The position numbers and the translations under genes were made by a program. A stretch of DNA of 64,000 nucleotides from Gracilariopsis chorda (taxonomy: Eukaryota; Rhodophyta; Florideophyceae; Gracilariales; Gracilariaceae), in NCBI GenBank assembly GCA_003194525.1, contig NBIV01000011.1:434001-498000 (forward strand), in the 5' to 3' direction. Of this stretch, positions 20,980 to 30,424 are shown piece by piece (within the stretch, counting starts at the first letter, position 1; each line of letters begins with the position of its first letter). Under the pieces are notes generated by a model. It saw only the letters and a program-made list of their open reading frames with translations, was not told where the DNA came from and made no database searches.

Positions 20980-23873
20980 ACCATTTAACCTTGGTAGAAT
21001 TATCTACTCTTGGTGAATGATTTCTTCACGAATATCGTTGCTATAATTACGAAGGTACGCACTGTACTGGATGCCTGTAACTCCACCGCACGTTGTGCAG
21101 CGCACAACCATGTCATCACGTTGCTGCCCATACGTTACAGTCACGTCACGGGGAAGCTTCACGCGTGACTATGGATGCGGTCACTCCTCCGTCTTTATCT
21201 TGCATCTTTTGTTGGGTTTATTTCTTGCACTCTTGGTACAGGGTTACCCTTCCCTCTGGCTTGATTTGGGCCGGTTTTTGATTTTTCTCAAACAAACTAA
21301 ATAATTCGGTGTTTTGGAGGTACTTTCAGCAACGTGTACAGATCCAAACTGGTGTAATTTGGAAAAGTGCAAAATCTTGCGCTCTTGCAACATCCCCCAA
21401 TTGACAAGAATCCTACTCAGCAATAATATCCAATGTGATTGGGTAATTAAGCGTTCAAATTACTCCATACCCGCAAATTAAGCCAAAGGGAAGGGTATCC
21501 CTACCGACGCTAAAGTGTACCGAAGGAAGGGTAGCGTTGACCTTGTTAACTGCTAACAATCGCTAACCCTCAAGGATAAAGTCCGGGCTGAAGACAACTC
21601 CCTACGCGATCATATCCTTGTATGCCACATATGTGTATACAGCTGTGTCGTTCATTGTGACCATATTTCGTCAAAACATCTTAGGCGCCTTCGTGTTGAT
21701 CTTTCAAAGCTGTTATTTGCGTTCGCTCAGTTTCATACGACGCATTCAGTATTCAGATGCATTTACCCTCTAGTAACAACCCAAACGCGGCAGCAAGTAA
21801 GACAACCCGAGCGACGAAGAGTAGATTATCGTAGAAGGCTATCCTCCCATCTGTGGAAATGGTACGTGGATCATAGAGTCATCAAAGGAACATGGTTGGG
21901 AATCTAGACAATGGCTTGGTTCTTATCACCGTCTAAATTCTGATGATACCAAGCGTATTCAGATGTATTTCTACTACAATGACGCAGCAATTTCAAGAAG
22001 ATATACAACTATCGCCCATAAACGATATAACAAGATACAAGGCCAGATGAGTTACCTACATCGCGAGAAAGAAAGGATCAATCCTTGTTAGGGTCGATTA
22101 AAAGAAGGCTGTTAAAGTCTTTGGTCTTTCTCAGGAGGCAGAACTATCTGTAGGATAGCTCTCCTGGTGTTAACATATTTGATTGCATCAGACCACACTA
22201 CAGAAGAAGAAGAAAATAGATACAAAATCAATCTTCCTGAATGCCTTGCCTAGTAGACAATAGAGTATGAAAACGAAACCCTTTGTGCTCCCTTGCGTTT
22301 TGGCACGTAACCCTATAACCCTTTAGCCTTCCTACCTTTCGTACCTAAGGGTAGGTTTCTACGCAATCCTCAGTAAATTTACTCCGGGTTATGTATTTTG
22401 TGTTGTGGTTAGAAGGCTACTCTATGCGAAATTCACTTGCCAGTGCAACAAACAATGCACGGAGTGGTGCATTCAATGAAATCATTCTGGTTCTGCCGTC
22501 AGCGTTTCTATCCCAGCACCACCTGGCAGATTGGGATTTTTTTGGCTAGGGCTGAGAATTCAACAACCATCACAAAATTCTTTATAGGCGTAGTTGTAGT
22601 GAACGGTTTTCTACGACCGAAAGTACATCATGACGATGATGATGCCTGTGTAGCACACGCAGACCTTGTTTCCTTGCTACTAATAAGGCTGTCAGAAATT
22701 ATTCCGTTAACCCTAAATGAAAGGAAACTGCAAAGAACCAAACTCCGGACAGCGAGAATAACTCATTTGTCAAAGAAACGAAACGCCAAGCGTTTTCTCG
22801 ACGCTTTGGAAAGCCAATCGGGCTTCGTAACGGCACGAAACTGCACAAAAACGGAAGGTTGTCTCCTCCAATTCCTGTAACGATGTGACCTTGAAGCTCT
22901 CCAGCTGTTTTCAACTTGCGCGTTGATGGTGGAAGCTGACGCTAAGATATAGAACATTGCCAAAGTCATTAAATGTTTAGTACAGGTTAAATCAAGTCTG
23001 CGAAGCTAGAAACCTAAATCATCATCTTTGTTCTGTAATGTAACAAGCACAGTATCGCATATAGTATTCTAGGACCCCGGCGCAAACGCCACATGGTGAT
23101 GGAATGGTTCAAGTATATCCCTCTTGGAAGAAGCACGTTCTTCAGAATGTCGGCAACTCCATTGACATCTTCGTTCAGTTCCTGCATCACACGGCATTGC
23201 TACTCTCTCCGTAGGCCAAGACTTTTGCTCCTGTACGTTTCATAGAGCAGACTCTGGTCGCCCCACGGACTTCTACATGCAGGATTCTGGCAATCCAGGT
23301 GATCAATAGGTACCTTCACCCAGCTCGTGATGGGACACAAAGCTCGAGCATTTCCAGAACATCTCTCTTTTCATTGCTATAAACCACAGTACTCGGCTTC
23401 TAGATCGCTTGTACAGGACCGTCTTCTGGCTCCGTGCCAGGCGCTGAATACGTGCACAATGTCCAGGTAAGAAGGCCAATGGTGGAACCACCGCAACAGT
23501 GCTGGGAGTCAGTACGGTAAGGACGGACCCTTTCAAGTGATCAGACAGCGTCGTCAACGTAGTACTAATTGCCATGAATTCCACAGGCCTCAGGAGTGTT
23601 CACACTCTTATCATGCATCAAAGGCGCCGGTGGTGACGCTTCCTACAGCTAAAATCATGCAATGTATTATATGTTCATCTATGTCAGTTAGATCGGATTG
23701 CGCTCATCCTGAATCACGAAACGCGAGTGTCCGTTACGCAGATATGGCGTCCAAGTGCATTTTCAAAGGTGCGTAATCAAATAAGCAAGATACAAAGTGT
23801 ACACACAAGCAGCAGTGCGCGTGTTGTAGCCAACACAGTGGCTCCCCATGTGCAAATGCAGCGTGATGACGCT
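20980..23873. other. Gene-poor stretch
   Basis: Nearly 3 kb between an Hsp20 promoter and the MATH-domain gene. Short frames (for example around 22437-22880) lack ATG starts, domains or conservation cues. TACCC/GGGTA motif clusters lie at 21236-21250, 21486-21580 and 22308-22360. No RNA gene recognised. Confidence 0.45.
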
Positions 23874-24533
23874 CTACACCACGTCGTCCGAACTGAGGTC
23901 ATCAAGGGTGATACGCATAGAAATGACAACATTCATGTGTTTATCAGCATATTTTCCGGGCTGAAGCGTGTCGAATGCGGCGAATTCAAGGAATCCCCAG
24001 TCCAACTCGTCGGGCTTAAAATCATGAGAAGCGCGTTTAAACAGCGGCGGGTTCCATTGCTCAGATGTTTGATCACCGTCTTCCGATGACAGTTCCGATT
24101 CTTCTTGGCTGTACGACGGGCGCTCTGGACAGGGGATGGGTGTTATGCAAGGCTGCTTGAGAATCGGGTAGAACTTCGTTGGACGGGAGTGGGCGGGGAG
24201 AACGGCTTGCGCATGCGGACTGTTCGGGTGGTGCAGAATGATACTGAAGCGTGCTGGACATATCCAGTGTTCTGGCGGTAAAGGTGGGAGGGTAGGTTCT
24301 GGGGAAACGGTGGGGTGATATGAAGGACCACCACACTCGAGGTAGACGGATAGATCGTGGTCAGTGGACAGATTGCCTTTCGGAAAGATTAGCATACGCC
24401 AGAGGAAGCCGCCGAAATGGTGGTACGGAGAGTACACACGTTGGTCGGAGATTTTGTCGTACGAACGTAGGACGTAGGTGAAGAGCGTCTCGCGGACGGG
24501 ATCCAAGGGGTCGAGAGGGTGGCTGTTCTCCAT
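23874..24533 (-). CDS. Stand-alone MATH domain protein, paralogue of the USP7 N-terminus
   Basis: A 219-residue protein that is a MATH (TRAF-like) domain and nothing else. Residues about 14-71 match the MATH domain of the USP7 homologue at 44415-48545 at 49 of 58 positions (shared QRVYSPYHHFGGF, LIFPKGNLS, HDLSVYLECGGPS). The last strands also match (DWGFLEFA, LQPGKYAD, HMNVVIS). Between them lies an unrelated Pro/Glu/Ser-rich loop. The frame stops right after the domain, and no trace of the peptidase domain is visible downstream. The frame is intact, so a working gene is likely. It may bind the same peptide targets as USP7 without deubiquitinating them. Confidence 0.88.
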   Translation of the reverse strand: MENSHPLDPLDPVRETLFTYVLRSYDKISDQRVYSPYHHFGGFLWRMLIFPKGNLSTDHDLSVYLECGGPSYHPTVSPEPTLPPLPPEHWICPARFSIILHHPNSPHAQAVLPAHSRPTKFYPILKQPCITPIPCPERPSYSQEESELSSEDGDQTSEQWNPPLFKRASHDFKPDELDWGFLEFAAFDTLQPGKYADKHMNVVISMRITLDDLSSDDVV

Positions 24534-24666
24534 TGCGGTTGCACGAATCGATGGCGGCTCAACGGGTGCAGAGGCAAGAGAGGCAGAAGAAGGCAGACAC
24601 GGCGGTCTCGCCGTGGGGGGTTCAAGAACGGGGCGGGATGGTGGAGGCGCTGCGCAGCGGACGCGC

Positions 24667-24686
24667 GCCAGCCTTGGAAGGCTGGC
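24667..24686. repeat. 20-bp inverted repeat
   Basis: GCCAGCCTT and AAGGCTGGC separated by GG, perfect 9-bp arms, 134 bp upstream of the MATH gene start. Confidence 0.8.
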
Positions 24687-24781
24687 AAAAATGGGCTAGA
24701 CGCCCGCCAACACGACAGGCTTCGGGCGAACATCCACCCCGCGAGTCTCCGTCAGCATCCCTGTGACAACGCTCTCGCTGC

Positions 24782-24813
24782 TGTATGCTTGGCACGGAGG
24801 TGCCAAGCATACA
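24782..24813. repeat. 32-bp inverted repeat (14-bp arms)
   Basis: TGTATGCTTGGCAC and its exact complement flank a 4-base GGAG spacer. It can form a stable hairpin or cruciform. Confidence 0.9.
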
Positions 24814-25217
24814 TCGCGGTTACCACGGCTACCACGGCTATCAAGGTCAGTTGGCGATTCTGTTCAAATCAATCCGGTTTCCACGACCCTTGTACTCCGT
24901 CTTTGCTGTGAAATGTATGATCGCTAGAGAAGAATTCTCTGCACCTAAAGCACTTATGTCTCTAGGGCCAGATGTGCACACTGGCGAATCAAAACACACA
25001 TTGTAACTCTTCTCGACACCGAAAGAGAAAGCTTACATCCCTTTTTCTTTCGAAAAAGGCAACATGTGTCGTATCTGTGCGAGATAAATACGGTACTGTA
25101 GCTACAAACTCTGTCTACGATAAGTTCCAATGTGTGTGCTAAGTATAAACTGTTACTGCGATACAGCGGCGACATTGCGCTCTAGTGCAATGCCGTACTG
25201 CGTTCTGATATCGTTAC

Positions 25218-25269
25218 GTGTGGCAGTCACCGCCTGCACTCGGCCGAGTGCAGGCGGTGACTGCCACAC
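25218..25269. repeat. Perfect 52-bp palindrome without spacer
   Basis: Two 26-bp arms meet at CGG|CCG with no loop and no mismatch (arm begins GTGTGGCAGTCACC). It lies in otherwise AT-richer non-coding DNA. Confidence 0.95.
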
Positions 25270-26403
25270 CCGTCTTTGTGACCGAATGCTTACCGCATTT
25301 TCATACTTACTTAAGCCGCTGTGGTCGACGAGATCGTATGCATCAATGGCCCGAGAAGAAAAAAACAATATCCTGATGTACTGTTCGTTGTCTGGCTATT
25401 ACGCGCTGCTTCTAAACTGTTGTTCTGTTTCCACAAACTATTCTTTCATGGTGTCTGGTTCTTCTCCAATCTGGAGTTCAGTTGTACTGCCTGGCTATGA
25501 TAAGAAAAGATGTCTTTAGAATATTTTATAGCTCTCTTGTGGTATGAAAACAAGTCGTGCACTTTCTGCGGATGGCGTGTTCGGGATGGAAATTTGTTTT
25601 ATCTTGACAGCGCAGAACTCCAAGGTTTTCTTATCAATTTTCTTTAACGTAACACATGCGATTGTCAATTCACACCGTCGGCAGAATGCAGCGCAATGTT
25701 GATCAACCTTATTGAAAGAAATCGATAGGGTCGTCTACAAAAGTTAGATTTTCAGTATGCGACACATGTAACATAGCAACGGCAGCGCAGGCTTCGGTAA
25801 AACTCTATGTTAGAACGAGCAAGCATGAAACAGGTGCTGATCTAGAGAGTATATTCCAAAGCATTGAAGACTAACAGTATATGCTCCAGTACAATTATGA
25901 CTTATATCGACCAACGAGTGCAGATTGCGGGGCAAGAGAAGGGACAAAATTGGTCCTGAGCCCCCAGACGACGTACCAATTCTCGCTTCGAGTGACCGTT
26001 AATTGTACGATGTTTTCGATATAACACGCTTATCGCACTGTTGTCCCGAGTATAGCCAATCAGATGCAAGACACGAATGCATGAGAAATGAACAAGAAAA
26101 AAGATGTCGAAATCAAAAGAGCGGTATCAACAACAACACTGAGATACTATGGACCGTTCAGTTATCCTCACTGCTTCGGTGCGATAAGAAAAGAGAGAAC
26201 AGATCAAGAGGCACAAACCAGTCTGCGCGTCCCTGTGATCGCTATCCTCATTCGTCATAAAAAGCAAAACGAAGCGACGATTGGATCTCATGAAGATCTT
26301 CTTTTCGATTGGGTAATGTGAAATTTCATCATGCGTCACGCTGCCACGTGACCGTGCGATGACGTGGCACATCCTTTCCCTTTGCTGGAATGCGCCCGTT
26401 AAC

Positions 26404-26669
26404 TTCCAGAATTCTAGATCATTCTCGACTTCCCTAGCGCCCCGTGATGTGCCAACTCCACACACGTAACTTCACTCAATGCATCTTTCAAATAGATGAA
26501 TGCTTCAATGACTATCTTCACATTTCTACAAGTGTTCCGAATGAATAATCAGGGAGCGCTAGAACACCACTAGAACAATCTAGGTTCGCCATGGTCAATT
26601 CTACAGCCCGTATGCAGCTACAAACTAAATAGCATCCCGGCATTAACAAACTTCATAAATTCTATAAAA
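26404..26669 (+). promoter_or_regulatory. Promoter elements of the 26788 Hsp20 gene
   Basis: TATAAAAG lies at about 26663-26670, some 125 nt before the ATG. Upstream, TTCcaGAAttCTA (26404-26416) and TTCtcGACttCCC (26422-26434) resemble heat-shock elements with one or two weak units each. Confidence 0.5.
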
Positions 26670-26787
26670 GCCCGCCCTTCCTCCACCTTATATGTCCTCC
26701 CTCCTCTCAACTCATCATCACAACTCCCAGTAGTCCATTTCGTCAATATCACATAGCTCTTTGGCGCTTTCATACACAAGTACTTAA

Positions 26788-27291
26788 ATGGATCTCTTGT
26801 TCAACCTCTACGACCCATTTTTTCCGTTCATGTCCTTCGACAGAGAGATGCGATCACAACGCCGATTCGCTGACAGATCGGAGAACGTCTGTTTGAAGAC
26901 AAATAGAACGATATATAAGGCCCCGAACTACGAATTCCAACGCGACAATGACAATATCAACCTTCAAGTGGAACTTCCTGGTGTGGCTAAGGAACATATC
27001 GATCTGGAAATGAACTCCGGAAAACTCACTATTACTGCACGCCGCTTCAAAGCGTCTCACAGCCAACCACCCTCCAAAGAATCTGAACAGGCTACAGAAG
27101 AAAAGGGAGGGCGTGATGCACACGAGGCTGAACTACCACAGCCGAGTTGCGTGTACAAGCTGCATGTGAAGACCGGCACCAATGTTGACGACGAAGGTAT
27201 CAAGGCAGAATACAATCATGGAATTTTGAACATCGTCCTTCCCATGAAGAAGGTGAATACGGCTCGTAAGATTGCGCTCACAGATATTTAA
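26788..27291 (+). CDS. Small heat-shock protein (Hsp20), subfamily A copy 2
   Basis: A 167-residue Hsp20, sister of the copies at 20168 and 28835. Shared blocks include the N-terminal DPFFPFMSFDREM, VELPGVAKEHIDLEMNSGKL, the ITARRF strand, a Ser/Glu-rich insertion, TNVDDEGIKAEYNHGILNIVL and the tail KIALTDI. All core beta-sandwich motifs are retained. The start is the first ATG after the TATA box. Confidence 0.95.
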   Translation: MDLLFNLYDPFFPFMSFDREMRSQRRFADRSENVCLKTNRTIYKAPNYEFQRDNDNINLQVELPGVAKEHIDLEMNSGKLTITARRFKASHSQPPSKESEQATEEKGGRDAHEAELPQPSCVYKLHVKTGTNVDDEGIKAEYNHGILNIVLPMKKVNTARKIALTDI

Positions 27292-28834
27292 ATCTTGAAT
27301 TTATTATGGCAGAGCGCTGTGGGGTTCTTATAAATCAGAATTTACCTTTTTGAAAGCACTATGTAAACAATTGACTGTTTTTTCTTTTTATCATATTCTT
27401 CAGGAGACAGTTTCGGTTCAAGTATCTGCATGACTACCTGAAAGCTTTTTCTGAAAGCTTTTCTTGTGCTCCGGGTTTTAATTTATTCATATATTCCAAG
27501 AGAGCAAAGAGTGAGGCTGTCTTCTCTCGATTCTTTTTATTTCTCGCAAATAGCTTCTCTGGTTGCAACCGTGGGGCTATTTAGTTTGTTAAGCACAGTC
27601 CTATGTTTCAGGATGGAGAATAAACAACATTTCAGTATATTCTGAGCAGAAGACCAGTGTTCTTTTGTTTAATGCGAACAGAAACTACGACGTTTATGAC
27701 GTTCTTAGGAACCGCTCTGGTTCGTTCGTATGTACGCACTGGGATGGGAACACAAAAAACTCCAATCGCCCACAAACAGGTTGTGAAACAGTTAGGGGAT
27801 TTTATAGGGATGCCCCGGCAGCACGAATAAGACGTATTTTAGAGGAAATTGGGAGCGGGGCGACGCTGTGTTCGCGGAAGGGGGCTGGGCAGATGATCAA
27901 CAACGGTCGATTGGTTTAGAATAAGGGTAGAAATTAGCCAAGCAGCTTCTTTGATTTGGGGCTTGGTTAGATTGGAATCGTTCTACCGCGGGTAAAGTTA
28001 CCTTCGTATCCTAGAGCGTTGGTGTGATACAGTTGTCGATTACGTACTCTTTCCGTAGTTCCAAAAGCCGGAACACGTATATTGTCAGCTAAACACGTAC
28101 AATAACGAAGGACCAGAGTCCGGGACGTGAAGCCCCAAGTAACCCAAAGGTCGCGTAGGTAACCTTATATAAACCCACCAATCTACCGGAGCTAAGAGAA
28201 GCTCCCGGCAGACTTGTGCCGCATTTGTTGTTTAAGCTTAGCTGAACGTTCTCACACTGCGTTTACGACAATGAACATCGACCACATGTCAGAAGTTCAG
28301 GCAACAACAGTAGTTGCAGGAACAACCGCATTCGAGATAGAGCGCATTTTCCGTGGCACAGCTCAGAAAAAGCAAAAATGAAATGTCACGTTTGCAGAGT
28401 GCGTGACCGCAAAATTGAGACACAGAGAGTCACGTGATTGGCCGACTAGAAAAATCTCGAAAAATCTAGAATGTTAGATGAGCACAAGTTTTCTTCAAGT
28501 CCAACGTTTCTTTGTATCCACTTCGTCACACCTTCCGCTGTCTCTCGGGAACTCTTGAGAAACATCTTCCAAGCTGCGTTTATCGCTTGCTATGTTCCTC
28601 CAGTACACTTCTACATACTTCCAGACGTCTCCATTTAATGCCAATCACAGGAAAAATGAAACGTACCAACGCATCACCCAAACATACCTCACGCCGTGAA
28701 GTCTATAAAAGGCCATGCTCTCTCTTCTCCCCCTCACCCCACCCCATCACTCCACCAACTCAACTCGACTAACTGCTTCACACTGCTACAAGTTTCCATA
28801 ACGCTTTACCTGTTCTCACGCATACAATCCTCAA
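27292..28834. other. Intergenic region between two tandem Hsp20 genes
   Basis: No gene seen. It includes a 13-bp direct repeat (CTGAAAGCTTTTT/C) at 27438-27463 and GGTAA/TACC motifs between 27925 and 28170. At its right end is the next Hsp20 promoter. Confidence 0.45.
28549..28711 (+). promoter_or_regulatory. Heat-shock element and TATA box of the 28835 Hsp20 gene
   Basis: GAActCTTgaGAA at 28549-28561 is a heat-shock-type element with one imperfect middle unit. TATAAAAG at 28704-28711 lies 131 nt before the ATG, followed by a CT-rich leader. Confidence 0.55.
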
Positions 28835-29335
28835 ATGGCTCTTTCACTCAATGTCCACGACCCCTTCTTCCCGCTCTCGTCCTTCGACAGAGACATGCAT
28901 TCATTCCTGCGACTAGCCGATCGACTTGGAACTGTCCACTCAAACCGGGATAGAACAAACTACCAAGTCCCGAACTACGAATACAATCGAGACAAAGACA
29001 ACTTTCATCTGCAAGTGGAACTGCCTGGTGTCGCAAAGGAACACATTGAGGTGGAGATGAACTCCGGCAATCTCACCATCACCGCCCGTCGCTTCAGGTC
29101 ATCCCCCGCTCAGCCAGTCTCTCAGGAACCAGACCAGAGTACAGAAAACACGGGAGAAAACGATGCGAACAAAACTCGATCCCTGAAACCCAGTCATGTG
29201 TACAAGATGCAGGTGAAGATCGGTAATAATGTTGACGAGGAAGGCATCAAGGCAGAGTACAATCATGGAGTCTTGGAACTGATCATCCCGCAAAGGAAGA
29301 TGACTACTCGAAAGATATCCATAACTGATTTGTAA
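28835..29335 (+). CDS. Small heat-shock protein (Hsp20), subfamily A copy 3
   Basis: A 166-residue Hsp20. It is in direct orientation with the 26788 copy 1.5 kb upstream and shares its N-terminal DPFFPLSSFDRDM block, VELPGVAKEHIEVEMNSGNL, the insertion after ITARRFR, VDEEGIKAEYNHGVLELIIP and the RKISITDL tail (I-x-I). Upstream promoter layout also matches, which points to duplication including regulatory DNA. Confidence 0.95.
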   Translation: MALSLNVHDPFFPLSSFDRDMHSFLRLADRLGTVHSNRDRTNYQVPNYEYNRDKDNFHLQVELPGVAKEHIEVEMNSGNLTITARRFRSSPAQPVSQEPDQSTENTGENDANKTRSLKPSHVYKMQVKIGNNVDEEGIKAEYNHGVLELIIPQRKMTTRKISITDL

Positions 29336-30424
29336 TCGCCGATCTTTCACATGCAGTACATCATGTTGACAATCCCGCCTGCAACATCGTATCTCATTGT
29401 ACGGTTTGTTATGTAGCTACATAGATAGCACTTCGATAGAAGAGAAATTGATAAAATCGTACCTCTTTCCAAGAATAGTTTCCATGTCTGTGGTAAACCT
29501 TGCTTCGTCCAAGTATTTCGCTTGCTCTTTCTTAGCGCAGCACCCACTCGAACTTATTCATTGCCACGGGTGCTACTCCGAGCGGATTTACGGCTTTCGA
29601 GGCGTCAAGTATGTCCCAAAAGCCAGATTGCAAAGCCTAAGAATGAATGGTTGGAATGGAAATGCTGGGATAGAAAATCACAGGGAAACGACTGTGCTCT
29701 TTACCGACGGCACAGTGCATCGTTCCAGCAGTTGTGATGTGTTGCCTATCTCGTCCTTAAGCGAATAACAGGCATGCCGGGGCACGTGCTGTTCCGCCGG
29801 TCGAAATGTGCCGACCTTCTGAAAAGGCTACAAAAACCCTATCAAAAGTTACGCCGGACGAGGAAGCCAAATGGAGATGCGATTGGGTCTATAAGGGGAA
29901 TATAGCCGTCGAGTAGATGAGTAGTCTTCTACATCCTAGAAATCTTAGCACCTTTGCCTCGGAATTAGAGGCGCGTGCCCGTAAACACACATACACAGGT
30001 ATGCGAATTGGCTCGGTGATTGAATCTGCTTTTTGTGCCTAACATTCAAGACGTAGGGATTAGTTTTTGTAGTATACGGCCTCCAACCTATAGCGACAAG
30101 CCCACAAAAGGACTTCAGAATCCGAGTATTCAAAAGAACAAGCTGAGAGGCTTATGAAACCAGAGATTCGAAATCCCAAAACGAACATGACGAACAACGC
30201 GTAAAGGCCACAATAAGAAACTTTTTAATTACGTAAGAAAGAACGGATGGTATAATACCATTGGTACCGAAATAGTTAGAAGATTTCTATGTACATGTAC
30301 GACCGGGAAAGATCCACGATCGAGTAAGCCCTATAAACTATAAACACCAAAAACATTTTATCTGTTCAAGTAGGTTGCTTTCATGCGAACATGACAAGAT
30401 GGTACATATAAATGGAAGCATATT
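29336..30424. other. Convergent intergenic region, no gene seen
   Basis: About 1.1 kb between the last Hsp20 gene and the 3' end of the CAD-like gene. No gene, RNA or strong repeat was recognised. Confidence 0.5.

Larger units (their letters stand above)
24534..26787. other. Intergenic region carrying palindromes and an Hsp20 promoter
   Basis: No gene is supported across this 2.2 kb. It holds three strong inverted repeats (listed separately) upstream of the MATH-domain gene and, at its right end, the promoter of the 26788 Hsp20 gene. Confidence 0.45.

Noticed and set aside
22437-22880. 147-codon plus-strand frame
   Set aside because: No ATG at its start, no recognisable motif, and an equally long antisense frame nearby.
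30140-30180. B-box-like GATTCGAAATC as a tRNA T-arm
   Set aside because: The flanking bases do not pair as a T-stem and no acceptor or anticodon arm could be built around it.
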